Assembly (NCBI RefSeq): GCF_947492815.1
Contig: NZ_CANLOB010000010.1
Location: forward strand, 1-64,000
Direction of reading: 5' to 3'
DNA length: 64,000 nucleotides
Source of the DNA: an uncultured Dokdonia sp.
GTDB lineage: Bacteria > Bacteroidota > Bacteroidia > Flavobacteriales > Flavobacteriaceae
The notes beneath the pieces were generated by a model. The model saw only the letters and a list, made by a program, of their open reading frames with translations. It did no database searches and was not told where the DNA came from. Position numbers and translations under genes: made by a program. Positions 9,324-20,735 of the stretch are shown piece by piece (the stretch's first letter is position 1; every line of letters begins with the position of its first letter).

Positions 9324-9971
9324 ATGGTCATTTCAACAAAAAACATACATCAAGCAATCGCCTTGATAGTACTCCTCTTTTTATCCTTCAATAGCTATGC
9401 ACAATCAGATAAAGAATTAGTCTTAAAATCATTTGACAATTATAAAAATGCAATCCTTACGGATAAAGGAAAAGTAGCATCAGATTTTGTTGATAGTCGA
9501 ACTATCAATTATTATTCGACAATTTTAAATGAAGTAAAAACAGCCGATTCTTCAAAAGTAAATGCGATGGGGATTGTAGATAAGCTTACGGTATTAACGA
9601 TGAGACATCGAATAGCCAAAAAAGATTTACTCAGTTTTAGTGGGAAAGATTTATTTATCTATGCGATAGATAATGGAATGATTGGAAAAAGCAGTGTCGT
9701 AAATGCTACATTGGGAGATGTCGTTACAGAAGGTAATTTTTCAAAAGCAGTGTTTGTTGTGAGTGGTCAAGAAACTCCTTTTTTCTTCCACTTCTATCGT
9801 GAGGATGATGTATGGAAAATTGATATCACGCACTTGTTTTCGTTAGGAACCATAGGTTTCAAACAAATGGTTGAAGATAGCGGAGAAGAAGAAAACGATT
9901 TTATCATGAATATCCTTGAAACCTTAACTGGAAAGAAACCAACAAAAGCTATTTGGGAACCTATACAATAA
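9324..9971 (+). CDS. Hypothetical secreted protein
   Basis: A hydrophobic signal sequence ends in the typical Bacteroidota cleavage region SYAQS around residue 26. The mature 190 residues have no motif I can name; the alternating pattern FFFHFYREDDVWKIDI near the middle-to-end looks like the NTF2/SnoaL-type 'W-K-I-D' beta strand, so a lumazine-binding or NTF2-like fold is possible. It begins six bases after the DUF4419 gene, suggesting a common transcript. Confidence 0.65.
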   Translation: MVISTKNIHQAIALIVLLFLSFNSYAQSDKELVLKSFDNYKNAILTDKGKVASDFVDSRTINYYSTILNEVKTADSSKVNAMGIVDKLTVLTMRHRIAKKDLLSFSGKDLFIYAIDNGMIGKSSVVNATLGDVVTEGNFSKAVFVVSGQETPFFFHFYREDDVWKIDITHLFSLGTIGFKQMVEDSGEEENDFIMNILETLTGKKPTKAIWEPIQ

Positions 9972-10062
9972 AAATTGTTTACTCTTACCGTTAATAAAAG
10001 TGCTAATTTAATGCTGTAAAGATCATTTTACGTTATTTACAACATCTATATTGTATGCTTTT

Positions 10063-10090
10063 TTTATACGCTTTCGCGAAAGCGTATAAA
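10063..10090. repeat. Dispersed palindrome, longest perfect intergenic copy
   Basis: A perfect 28-bp palindrome centred on GCTTTCGCGAAAGC, with arms extended outward as TTTATAC and GTATAAA. It lies between the secreted-protein gene ending at 9971 and the small membrane-protein gene at 10101 or 10140. As RNA it would form a 12-13 bp stem and end in TATAAA, so it could terminate or stabilise transcripts on either strand. Confidence 0.9.
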
Positions 10091-10139
10091 GTTTCACCCC
10101 ATGAGTACAATAAACTTTTACTTATATAGCAAGAAAATC

Positions 10140-10520
10140 ATGTCGCAACTCTTTAAGAAATACGCTCCCATTTTAATAGCTATTTTGATGATTATCTATT
10201 ATAGTTCAGATATAAAAAAGAGCTTTCAAAAAGTAAAATTTGAAACCAAAAGCAGCAATGGAAACGAGCTAAAAATATTTACAAACTGGTTTGAAATTCA
10301 AGATGGGGTTCATAATAAGATTCAAGTTATAAGAACACCAAACAAAATTTCTTCTGGAATCGTGTTCAGAACTTATTTTTCCGGTAACAATAGGAATGAA
10401 CGAATTGATAGTGTTATAAATGTTCGATGGCTTAGAAATGACAGCCTGGTTATCTTACACACGAAATTAAAAAACAATCAAGAAAAAATGGATAGTCTAT
10501 TTTGGTTAAAAGAATTCTAA
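10140..10520 (+). CDS. Hypothetical small membrane-anchored protein
   Basis: From ATG 10140 the protein opens with a single membrane segment (about residues 8-24, YAPILIAILMIIYYS) followed by about 100 residues predicted outside the cytoplasm. An upstream in-frame ATG at 10101 would add 13 residues and is less natural for a membrane anchor. I recognise no family. The C-terminal part has alternating hydrophobic residues (VINVRWLRNDSLVILH), suggesting beta structure. Confidence 0.6.
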   Translation: MSQLFKKYAPILIAILMIIYYSSDIKKSFQKVKFETKSSNGNELKIFTNWFEIQDGVHNKIQVIRTPNKISSGIVFRTYFSGNNRNERIDSVINVRWLRNDSLVILHTKLKNNQEKMDSLFWLKEF

Positions 10521-10692
10521 CAACTGCATCCGCCTATTCTATAAAAGCATTATTGATAACAGCTTAAAATAAAGCGTCAACTTCCCTACTACATTCATAA
10601 TACCATAGACAGGTACAAGTAAAACCATTTTTTATCGTACCTTTTTCTTCATAACACAATAACGATCGTAGTTATAACAAACCAACCATCTT

Positions 10693-11976
10693 ATGAAGAC
10701 AACACTCTCTTTTCTAACCTTCTTTTTAATTCTATCCATTACGTATGCACAAATGCCAAAAGTCAATCAAGACCGTTTGGAGAAATCTATTTTTGAGCTG
10801 GCAGAGTTTGGAAAAAAGGAAAATGGAGAAACCAGTCGTGTAGCGTTTAGTCAGGCAGATATTGAGAGTAGAACGCATCTTATTTCTTTAATGAAAGATG
10901 CTGGGCTTGAAGTGAGCATTGATTATGCAGGGAATATTATTGGTAGAAAAGCAGGATCAGACCCATCCAAAAAACCCATTGCCTTTGGCTCACACACCGA
11001 TACAGTTCCTGATGGTGGGAATTATGATGGTTGTGTTGGGTCTATGGCGGCTATTGAGGTGGTGAAGACCTTACAAGAAAACAATATCACGACACAACAT
11101 CCTTTAGAATTGATTATTTTTTCTAATGAAGAAGGCGGTGTAATGGGGAGTCGTGCCTTAGCAGGAGAGTTACCAGCAGATGCTTTGACTATTGTCAATA
11201 GTACAGGAATATCTATGGGAGATGGGATCAAAGTGTTAGGAGGAGATCCTACAAAACTTAAAGAGGTAATTCGTACAAAAGGATCACTTGCTGCTTTTTT
11301 AGAATTACATATTGAACAAGGTGGCATTCTGGATCAAGAGCAAATTGATATTGGAGTCGTTGAAGGAATTGTAGGTTTAAACTGGTGGGATGTCACGATA
11401 GAAGGGTTTGCCAATCATGCAGGCACAACCCCAATGAATGCGCGTCAAGATGCACTTTTAACTGCGGCTCAATTTATTATTGCAGTAAATGAAGTCACAA
11501 CAAGTTTTGAAGGGAAGCAAGTCGGCACGGTAGGTCGTATCCAAGCAGCACCTGGCGCTCCCAATGTAATTCCTGGAAAAGTAACCTTGAGTTTAGAAAT
11601 ACGTGACCTTTCGGCGAAAAAAATTAAAGAGGTATATGCTGCTATTGAAAAGAGAGGACAAGAAATCGTCAAAGAAACGAATACCAAAATCACTTTTACA
11701 GCACTTTCTACCACTGGAAAACCAGCGCTTACAGATACGCGCATTCAACAACAAATTGCAAAAGCCACAAAAACTTTAGGGTTATCACAAATACAAATGC
11801 AAAGTGGTGCAGGACATGATGCACAGGATATGGCACTCATCGCACCTACGGGAATGATTTTTATTCCTAGTAAAAATGGAATTAGCCATTCTCCAAAAGA
11901 GTATACTTCTGCTGAAGACATGGCAAATGGCGCCAATGTGCTATTACAAACTATTCTTCTCCTAGATCAAGAATAA
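10693..11976 (+). CDS. M20-family Zn hydrolase, allantoate amidohydrolase / N-carbamoyl amino acid hydrolase type
   Basis: The exported enzyme has a signal peptide ending at about residue 19 (ITYAQ). Di-metal site motifs are FGSHTDTVPDGGNYDG, NEEGGVMGSRALAGEL, LELHIEQGGILD and, near the end, GAGHDAQDMA with SKNGISHSPKEYT; GFANHAGTTPMNARQD is the hinge/dimerisation segment. These identify the AmaB/HyuC/AllC subgroup, which releases CO2 and ammonia or an amine from N-carbamoyl or allantoate-type substrates. The exact substrate cannot be read from sequence, and no purine or hydantoin genes are nearby. Export of this family is characteristic of Bacteroidota. It appears to be monocistronic. Confidence 0.88.
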   Translation: MKTTLSFLTFFLILSITYAQMPKVNQDRLEKSIFELAEFGKKENGETSRVAFSQADIESRTHLISLMKDAGLEVSIDYAGNIIGRKAGSDPSKKPIAFGSHTDTVPDGGNYDGCVGSMAAIEVVKTLQENNITTQHPLELIIFSNEEGGVMGSRALAGELPADALTIVNSTGISMGDGIKVLGGDPTKLKEVIRTKGSLAAFLELHIEQGGILDQEQIDIGVVEGIVGLNWWDVTIEGFANHAGTTPMNARQDALLTAAQFIIAVNEVTTSFEGKQVGTVGRIQAAPGAPNVIPGKVTLSLEIRDLSAKKIKEVYAAIEKRGQEIVKETNTKITFTALSTTGKPALTDTRIQQQIAKATKTLGLSQIQMQSGAGHDAQDMALIAPTGMIFIPSKNGISHSPKEYTSAEDMANGANVLLQTILLLDQE

Positions 11977-12057
11977 TTTTACAGAGAACACTTTCTTAAC
12001 ATCACATAGCGCAACCTAATCATTGTTTTAGAATCTATTAATAAAACAATAAATTGT

Positions 12058-12498
12058 ATGAAGTATCTATCTAAACAAGCTTTTCTTTTTTTACTATTGT
12101 CTTTATCCTTTGCTCAACTATCCTGTAATAATGATGATGATACTAATGATAACAGTGAATGTGATGAGATATTCTGCACATTGGAACTTAGATCCATTAC
12201 GGTGTTTATACAAGATGCAGATGGAAATCCTGTGGCATTAGATGCCTATGAGATCATTAATTTAGAAAATGGAGAAAACCTCCCTACGTTCTCTTCTGAT
12301 GAAGAATTTGAAGCAGCACAACAAACAGGAGTATATCCCATAGCTGGTGATGGTACATTTTCAATAAACCAAGAAGCTGAACTTCAAATAAGAGGTTTTA
12401 TCAATGATGTAGAAGTTATCACTAGTAATTATATGGTAGCTACAGATTGCTGTCATATTAATTTGGTTTCAGGAGCTACTGAATTAATTCTTGAGTAA
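12058..12498 (+). CDS. Small hypothetical lipoprotein
   Basis: A lipobox (QLSC, Cys at residue 23) is followed by an Asn/Asp run typical of surface-exposed lipoproteins of Bacteroidota. The mature domain has four further cysteines (SECDEIFC and TDCCH), which may form disulfides, and a strand pattern suggesting a beta-sandwich (SITVFIQDADGNPVAL is carboxypeptidase-regulatory-like). No function is known. The stop codon abuts a copy of the dispersed palindrome. Confidence 0.75.
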   Translation: MKYLSKQAFLFLLLSLSFAQLSCNNDDDTNDNSECDEIFCTLELRSITVFIQDADGNPVALDAYEIINLENGENLPTFSSDEEFEAAQQTGVYPIAGDGTFSINQEAELQIRGFINDVEVITSNYMVATDCCHINLVSGATELILE

Positions 12499-12566
12499 GC
12501 TTTCGCGAAAGCGGACTTTATAAGGTTCACGACACAAGAGAGCGCATAGTGTTAATATGTATAAAA
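12499..12566. repeat. Dispersed palindrome plus decayed long-form element
   Basis: A perfect GCTTTCGCGAAAGC (12499-12512) starts right at the stop codon of the lipoprotein gene. It is followed by GGTTCACGACACAAGAGAGCG and TAGTGTTAATATGTATA, recognisably a worn version of the long element at 19949-20016. Confidence 0.7.
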
Positions 12567-12592
12567 AAGATCCCGCTGAAAAAGTAGGGTTA

Positions 12593-12615
12593 GCCTGCCT
12601 GTCGGCAGAGGCAGG
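12593..12615. repeat. GC-rich imperfect palindrome (CCTGCC...GGCAGG type)
   Basis: CCTGCCTGTCGGCAGAGGCAGG is an imperfect copy of the perfect palindrome at 24427-24446. It is strikingly GC-rich against the AT-rich background. Confidence 0.65.
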
Positions 12616-12675
12616 TTCAACGATCTATTTTGTATGCATCTTACAGACTTCACAAAACAGTGTTTCACTAATAAA

Positions 12676-12709
12676 AAACACTCTAATACCTATAGGTACT
12701 AGAGTGTTT
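12676..12709 (-). terminator. Terminator of the ABC/M1-peptidase operon
   Basis: A perfect 10-bp stem (AAACACTCTA with TAGAGTGTTT) carries an inner palindromic TACC-TATA-GGTA. Read on the minus strand the stem is followed by a T-rich tail, so it ends the operon whose last gene stops at 12730. Confidence 0.8.
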
Positions 12710-12729
12710 ATATGAATTTAAGATCAAAA

Positions 12730-15700
12730 CTATTCTGACGAATCTGAAGCCTCAGAGACTTTCTTTCTATTATCTCTAGCGCGACGATCAATTAGTTTAC
12801 TAAATGGATCTATACCTGCTTCTACAGGTTTTTCATCTACGATAATATCAAAGCTATTATGAATCTCATTTACTTTCAATTTCTTAAGGAATAATACATT
12901 TTCGTTGCCCGATTCCTTATCCTTCTCTCCAAAAACTCCTATTTCAATATAGTCTGCAAGAGGCATAGATACTATAGCATCTTCTTTTCCTTCTGGTGTA
13001 TAGGTCAAACTATCTCCTTGTGCTGACTTATAGTCTTTCTTCCCTTTTTCATAGGATCTATACTTACTTACAACAGCTTTTACGTTTACTGCATACTTCC
13101 CATTTGGCAACGCTGTATATGTTGCATCATCTACCTTATTATCATACAAGGTAATGGTCTCAAACATGTCTGTAATCAAGTACTGTAAAGAGTCTGGAGT
13201 TACTTTTCTAATATCGTCTACAAACTCGGTAGCTACTGGATATGGGTTTCCTTTAAATTGATACTTTTCTGCAAAGTTCTTAGCCACTTTATTAAAGTTC
13301 TCTTCTCCGATATAATCACTAATTGCATATAGTACTAGTGAGCCTTTTTGATAATGAATATATTGTTGGTTTTCATTATACATTAACGGTTGCTCTTTAA
13401 TACTCTCATTAGTTCTTCCTGTTAAATACCCATTCATTGCATCTTTTAAAAATCTACGCATCTGATTTTTTCCATATACACTTTCAAGTACTTTTAACGA
13501 ACTATACTCCGACATACTCTCTGACAGAAGTGTTGCTCCTTTGGCCTGTGCTCCTATCACTTGGTGTGCCCACCACTGGTGTGCTAATTCATGTGCGGTA
13601 ATAGCAAGTGGATAATCTACGGCATCTTGATCTTCATCATCTACATCTGCCACAAAACCTACGCCTTCACTAAAAGGGATGGTATTTGCAAATGCTTGCG
13701 CAAAGCTTCCTTTCTGTTTAGGAAATTCAATGATACGTACTTGTCTATGTTGATATGGTGTATAATTTGCATTAAAATAATCAAGCCCTTCTTTCATTCC
13801 TTTCATCATACGGTCTAGATTATATGTATGATCTGGGTGATGGTAAATTTCAAGATTAATGCCTTTATATTCTTCTCTCATGACTTCATATTCACCACTT
13901 AAGAAAGAATAAAAATTTAACATTTTTGAATCCATCTTATAATGAAAATACCTACGTCCATCTTCGTTCCATTCTTTAATAAGATATCCTGGTGCGATAG
14001 CGATCTGGTCTGATGAAGTACTTAAGGTTGCTTCAAAATCAATCCAGTCACTATATTCTCCTAAATAATTACGGTCTCTTGAGCCTGGAGTACCTACATC
14101 TGGTAATCTATCTTTTGGAGGAAGATTATACTTCTCTCTTACTTGTGTATTTCTAATTTCAAAACCATCATTATATCCTATAGAAGGAAATAATTCAAAA
14201 GAATTTACAAACGTTCCATTTGTAGATACAGGAGAATTATTATCTAAAAATATATTTGGTTTATTTTCTGTTGTAAATTTAAAGATCAACGTATCTCCTG
14301 GAAGCATAGGTTTTTCAAACTGATACATCCTATAGTCATAATCTTCATTTTCGTATACTATTTTTGCCTTTCTATCTAGCGTAATTTCAGTTGGGTATTC
14401 TCTTAAAGTTACATGCAGTGTATCTATAGCAACACTATCTTGATTTACCATAGTAAAAGTAGCGCCCGCTTTAAAATTACGCTCTTCTGTATACATATCC
14501 ATAAATGTATTTACAGCAATAAGTTTGGGTTGCGGTATTCCTGCAAACTTTCCTAGTTCACGCTCTCCATTTACACGTAATTCTTCGGTTTCTTTACCAG
14601 AAAGACGTTCATTCTCTACATTATTGATATACCATGAGTAGCTTCCTATTCCTAAAAAGATGACCAAACTAACAGCAGCAATCGAAATAATAGGTGCATT
14701 TAATCTCGCTTTCGCGAAAGCTAAACGATGCTTCACACTCATTCCTGTACCACGTCTATAAAATACAATAGCGATCATTAAAAGAATGATTCCAAACGAA
14801 ATCCAATACACTCTAAACGTGTAAAACCTAGCTAAACTTGTTCCATATCCATTAAAGTCTGAAGGGCTTGGTGTACCTCCTGAATTAAAATCATAAATAG
14901 CTTGCTCTACTCCTATAGCTCCTTGTAATAGAGGAACAGCAATAGCAATAATTAATAACGTAACAAGACCTACCCATTTATTTTTAATTAAGGTATGCAC
15001 CAATAAGGCTAAAAGAATCCATGGCACATAACGAAATACGTTGATAAAAAAGGTTTGAAATAGGTATAAATCAATTTGATAATCATAAAAACCTTTTATG
15101 GTTTGAAAAATAAGTCCACAAAAGATTAATATAGCCTGTAAAAAGGCTGTCATAATAAATAATGACACTCCTTTTGAAACTAGAAAAATCCAATTTTTTG
15201 TAGGTGTCACATCTACAATTTGATTCAAATGTGCCATTCGTGCACGATCCATTAAAAACCCTGAATACAAATGAATTAACAAAAAAGAGAATAAAACCAT
15301 ATACGTAGATGGTTCTGCTAGCATGGTCCACGTTTTTGGTAAAATAGCTGTATTAAATATAAGTTGAGAAAAACTCATCATCACAAACGTTAATACAATA
15401 GCTAAAAACGTAATAATAATAAATGGCCAACCAGTAATGATGTAGCGTGTATCATTTTTAATAAGATGCCAGAGTGTCTTTAACTTTCCTGAAAAAGAAA
15501 AATCTGTAGCTACTTCGGGGATAATTACACGTTCTACTTTACTAAAATTCTTTTTAACAGCTTTTACTACTTTCTTTTTAGAGAAGCTAAAAGACATTGC
15601 ATTTTGAGCAAAATTAAAACGCTTTATGATTAAGAATAAAATACTTAAAGAGATTCCACACCAGAGTAATCTATTATATAAAAGCACTCCAGTCATTGGA

Positions 15701-16410
15701 ATTGTAAGCTTATTCTGTTCTATTGGTGTCCAATACTCTGTTATTTCTTGGAGTGCTACAGACGCCATAGGATCAAATAATGAATAATAAAACGTATCAT
15801 CTACATTACCTGAAGAGGTCACTGCAATTTGTTGGATAATAATCATCGCTAGGATGACCATAAACCCAATATTCATATTTCTAGTAAATACGATAATAGC
15901 AAATACAATAGCACTGTAAAAAAGCACATTAGGAAAAATGATAAAAGCAAATGGCTGAATATAATTCCAAAGTTGAAATGGTCCTAATAAAGACTCATTC
16001 ACACCCGGTAAAACAGATCCAATTAGAAGTCCTAAAATTATAGCAATCGCAATACCTAAGTTTATAGTAATTCCCGCTGCAAACTTAGCTAACAGGTATT
16101 TAAATTTTGTCAGAGGGTATGAATACAATACATTATGCATATTGTTTTTAAAATCTCGATGTATGGTACCTCCAGTAATAGAAGGAATTAACATATATGA
16201 GAGAAGAGAAAGCTGTGACAGAATCCCTGTAATAGCTAATGGACTATTAAGATATACATTACTTGTAACGGTGACATTATCGCTACTAAAAACGCCTAAT
16301 CCTATCGCCATAATAAGCACTCCGAGTAAAAACATAATGGAGGCAAATATGTAAAACAATGGTTTCTTAAACCATGTTTTTATTTCGTGTAAATAGATGG
16401 TACTAAACAT
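12730..16410 (-). CDS. ABC transporter permease fused to an M1-family aminopeptidase domain
   Basis: The N-terminal half (about residues 1-600) is an ABC-2 type permease with two sets of membrane segments, comparable to two permease modules. The C-terminal half is an M1 zinc metallopeptidase with HELAHQWW at residues 940-947 (H940, E941, H944) and the third ligand in LSESMSEYSS about 19 residues on. At 1226 residues this matches the permease/M1 fusion common in Bacteroidota, thought to pair peptide cleavage at the membrane with transport. The ATPase gene lies five bases upstream, so both halves of the transporter form one operon. A copy of the dispersed palindrome at 14708 is read AFAKA beside a membrane segment. 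Substrate unknown. Confidence 0.9.
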   Translation of the reverse strand: MFSTIYLHEIKTWFKKPLFYIFASIMFLLGVLIMAIGLGVFSSDNVTVTSNVYLNSPLAITGILSQLSLLSYMLIPSITGGTIHRDFKNNMHNVLYSYPLTKFKYLLAKFAAGITINLGIAIAIILGLLIGSVLPGVNESLLGPFQLWNYIQPFAFIIFPNVLFYSAIVFAIIVFTRNMNIGFMVILAMIIIQQIAVTSSGNVDDTFYYSLFDPMASVALQEITEYWTPIEQNKLTIPMTGVLLYNRLLWCGISLSILFLIIKRFNFAQNAMSFSFSKKKVVKAVKKNFSKVERVIIPEVATDFSFSGKLKTLWHLIKNDTRYIITGWPFIIITFLAIVLTFVMMSFSQLIFNTAILPKTWTMLAEPSTYMVLFSFLLIHLYSGFLMDRARMAHLNQIVDVTPTKNWIFLVSKGVSLFIMTAFLQAILIFCGLIFQTIKGFYDYQIDLYLFQTFFINVFRYVPWILLALLVHTLIKNKWVGLVTLLIIAIAVPLLQGAIGVEQAIYDFNSGGTPSPSDFNGYGTSLARFYTFRVYWISFGIILLMIAIVFYRRGTGMSVKHRLAFAKARLNAPIISIAAVSLVIFLGIGSYSWYINNVENERLSGKETEELRVNGERELGKFAGIPQPKLIAVNTFMDMYTEERNFKAGATFTMVNQDSVAIDTLHVTLREYPTEITLDRKAKIVYENEDYDYRMYQFEKPMLPGDTLIFKFTTENKPNIFLDNNSPVSTNGTFVNSFELFPSIGYNDGFEIRNTQVREKYNLPPKDRLPDVGTPGSRDRNYLGEYSDWIDFEATLSTSSDQIAIAPGYLIKEWNEDGRRYFHYKMDSKMLNFYSFLSGEYEVMREEYKGINLEIYHHPDHTYNLDRMMKGMKEGLDYFNANYTPYQHRQVRIIEFPKQKGSFAQAFANTIPFSEGVGFVADVDDEDQDAVDYPLAITAHELAHQWWAHQVIGAQAKGATLLSESMSEYSSLKVLESVYGKNQMRRFLKDAMNGYLTGRTNESIKEQPLMYNENQQYIHYQKGSLVLYAISDYIGEENFNKVAKNFAEKYQFKGNPYPVATEFVDDIRKVTPDSLQYLITDMFETITLYDNKVDDATYTALPNGKYAVNVKAVVSKYRSYEKGKKDYKSAQGDSLTYTPEGKEDAIVSMPLADYIEIGVFGEKDKESGNENVLFLKKLKVNEIHNSFDIIVDEKPVEAGIDPFSKLIDRRARDNRKKVSEASDSSE
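14708..14721. repeat. Dispersed palindrome inside the permease/M1 gene
   Basis: Perfect GCTTTCGCGAAAGC, read on the minus strand as L-A-F-A-K-A-R in a short loop between membrane segments. Confidence 0.8.
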
Positions 16411-16415
16411 AGTGA

Positions 16416-17306
16416 TTAAAGAGTCTCTGCGTGATTATTTTGATTAAGAGTCGTAAAGTATACGTCTTCTAGTGTTGGAGACACCGATCGAAATGCCGCT
16501 CCAGGAGATACCTCTCCATATACTCTTACATCAAGATCATTTGCATCATTGAAACTTGAAGAAATCACATTATGTGTAGCTTGCAACGTATCAATCTCAT
16601 CTCGACTTGTACTCGTTTTCCAGATTTTACCTTCCAAGTTACTCACTAATTCTTTAGGGGTACTTTGAGCGAGTATAGTTCCTCCATTAAGAATAGCCAT
16701 ATCTGTACATAGCTCTTTTACATCATCTACAATATGTGTAGAGAAAATGACAATATGATTCGTCCCTATTTCTCGTAATACATTTAAGAATCGATGACGC
16801 TCTGCTGGATCAAGGCCCGCTGTAGGTTCATCTACAATAATCAATTTAGGATTATTAAGTAGTAATTGTGCTATACCAAAGCGTTGCTTCATACCACCAG
16901 AATACCCAGCTACATGTTTGTTGCGTACGTCACTAAGGTTTGTTACTTCTAAAGCTTTGTCTACTATAATTTTACGTTCACTCTTATTAGTGATCCCTTT
17001 TAGACTGGCAAAATAATGTAATAAATCGCTGGCGCTCATTTTAGGATATACGCCAAACTCTTGAGGAAGATAACCTAATTGTTTTCTGAATTCATTTTTA
17101 TTAGCGAGTATATCTAATCCATTAAAATCTATATGACCTGTATCTGGAGTTTGTAATGTTGCTATAGTTCGCATTAAAGAAGATTTTCCAGCTCCATTAG
17201 GGCCTAGTAGACCAAACATTCCTGCTTTAATATCAATAGTTACATCATCTAGAGCTTTCACCCCATTATTATATGTTTTTGAAACATTTTTTAAACTGAG
17301 AATCAT
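16416..17306 (-). CDS. ABC transporter ATP-binding protein
   Basis: The ATPase partner of the permease/M1 fusion downstream. Walker A is GPNGAGKSS (K41), the signature is YSGGMKQRFG, Walker B is LIIVDEPTAGLDP and the switch histidine is in IFSTHIVDDV. The C-terminal 80 residues form the extension usual in CcmA/NodI-like ATPases that drive ABC-2 permeases. Length (296) is normal. The gene is first in a two-gene operon; a 7-bp inverted repeat sits about 63 bases upstream of the start codon and may be an operator. Confidence 0.93.
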   Translation of the reverse strand: MILSLKNVSKTYNNGVKALDDVTIDIKAGMFGLLGPNGAGKSSLMRTIATLQTPDTGHIDFNGLDILANKNEFRKQLGYLPQEFGVYPKMSASDLLHYFASLKGITNKSERKIIVDKALEVTNLSDVRNKHVAGYSGGMKQRFGIAQLLLNNPKLIIVDEPTAGLDPAERHRFLNVLREIGTNHIVIFSTHIVDDVKELCTDMAILNGGTILAQSTPKELVSNLEGKIWKTSTSRDEIDTLQATHNVISSSFNDANDLDVRVYGEVSPGAAFRSVSPTLEDVYFTTLNQNNHAETL

Positions 17307-17368
17307 ATAAATTACTTTTTATGTTGTTGCATTAGTCTATTATAATTTCACCTTGTTACATTTTTAAA

Positions 17369-17386
17369 GTAAATAATTGTATTTAC
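17369..17386. promoter_or_regulatory. Inverted repeat upstream of the ABC operon (possible operator)
   Basis: GTAAATA-ATTG-TATTTAC is a perfect 7-bp inverted repeat 63 bases before the ATPase start codon. Such symmetric sites upstream of ABC-2 operons are often bound by GntR/YtrA or TetR regulators, but no such regulator gene is adjacent, so this is a suggestion only. Confidence 0.35.
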
Positions 17387-17546
17387 CTTAAAAGTAGTAA
17401 TATATTAAAATAGTTTCTAGATGTTTATGGTTTTAAAGTCATCTATAGGATGTCTATATACTCAACACATTTACGAAGTATACTCCCTCTATAAACTAAA
17501 CATGCTATCTTGTGTCTATATACAGACAGGAAAGTATATAAAAAAA

Positions 17547-17573
17547 CACCCTAACTAAAAAACAGTTAGGGTG
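17547..17573 (-). terminator. Terminator of katG
   Basis: A perfect 10-bp stem (CACCCTAACT with AGTTAGGGTG, seven-base loop) is followed on the minus strand by six T residues. It lies 33 bases after the katG stop codon. Confidence 0.9.
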
Positions 17574-17605
17574 CTTCCTATAAAACCATAGGGGGGATTT
17601 ATATA

Positions 17606-19819
<2,214 letters not shown>

Positions 19820-19948
19820 TTAAGTTTATAAAGTATGTGTACGTAAAATTACCATTATCATACATAAAACTAGTATAAAGTTTATCTATTTGATTTATCA
19901 ACGCATTGATAAAGCTTATAGTTCTACGTACATCTTATTGTTAAGTGC

Positions 19949-20016
19949 TATACGCTTTCGCGAAATCGAGCCTGCGAGATTCACGACCAAAGGGAGAGCG
20001 TAGCGTTAAAGCGTAC
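19949..20016. repeat. Long-form repeat with complementary ends
   Basis: The element begins TATACGCTTTCGCGAAAT and ends TAGCGTTAAAGCGTAC, with GAGATTCACGACCAAAGGG inside. The outer ten bases at each end are complementary (TATACGCTTT against AAAGCGTAtA), i.e. the two halves of the short palindrome appear pushed apart. It lies between the start of katG and the end of the response-regulator gene. Confidence 0.75.
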
Positions 20017-20030
20017 AAAAAAGAAAAGAA

Positions 20031-20735
20031 TTATTGTTTTAAAAATGCAAGTACGTGCTCTTTATAACTAGCGCCTATTGGAATTTCTTTGGTTGCTATT
20101 TCTACATCTACTGCTGTAAAAGCTGTAATTTTTGAGGTATTTACAATATAAGAGCGATGTATTCTCAGAAACAACGCAGGAAGTTTTGCTTCAAAGTCAC
20201 TAAGGGTATCTTTCGTTATCACACGCTCCTCAGCAGTGTGAATACGTATATAATCTTTGACACTCTCTACATATAGTATATCTGCAAATAAAACTTTTAT
20301 ATACTTCTTATTTGCATTTACATAGATATGATCATTTACAAATTCCTTTTTTTCAGGAATATCTACCACTGGAGAAAGATTTGATAACGATTTATACTTA
20401 TTTATTGCTTTAAAAAAACGAGTAAAGGAGATCGGTTTTAATAAATAATCTACCACATCAAGTTCATAACTCTCTATAGCATAATTACGATAGGCCGTTG
20501 TAAAAATAATTTTAGGTGTTCCCTGTAGCTCTTTTGCGAAGTCTATTCCTGTAAGCAGTGGCATTTCGATATCCAAAAAAATAAGGGCTATTGTTTCTTT
20601 TTTAAGTAACTCAAATGCTGCTACAGGATTTTGAAATGTAGCTATAAGTTGCAAGTCTGGTATTTGTGCTACATGGCTTTGTATTACTTGAATAGCAAGG
20701 GGCTCATCGTCTATAATAATACAAGGTATCTTCAT
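20031..20735 (-). CDS. LytTR-family response regulator
   Basis: A receiver domain (phospho-acceptor D55 in LIFLDIEMP; acidic IIDDE at the start; switch Thr in IIFTTAY; Lys in LLKPISF) is joined to a C-terminal LytTR DNA-binding domain (VNANKKYIKVLFADILYVE, then FLRIHRSYIVN). It should be a cytoplasmic transcription factor controlled by the kinase gene just upstream, whose stop overlaps its start by one base. Length 234 is standard. Targets cannot be read from sequence; katG and the ankyrin gene are the nearest candidates. Confidence 0.93.
   Translation of the reverse strand: MKIPCIIIDDEPLAIQVIQSHVAQIPDLQLIATFQNPVAAFELLKKETIALIFLDIEMPLLTGIDFAKELQGTPKIIFTTAYRNYAIESYELDVVDYLLKPISFTRFFKAINKYKSLSNLSPVVDIPEKKEFVNDHIYVNANKKYIKVLFADILYVESVKDYIRIHTAEERVITKDTLSDFEAKLPALFLRIHRSYIVNTSKITAFTAVDVEIATKEIPIGASYKEHVLAFLKQ

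Noticed and set aside
10063..10090. Palindrome family as ordinary terminators only
   Set aside because: Copies also occur inside many genes and between divergent start codons (51956), so termination cannot be their sole role.
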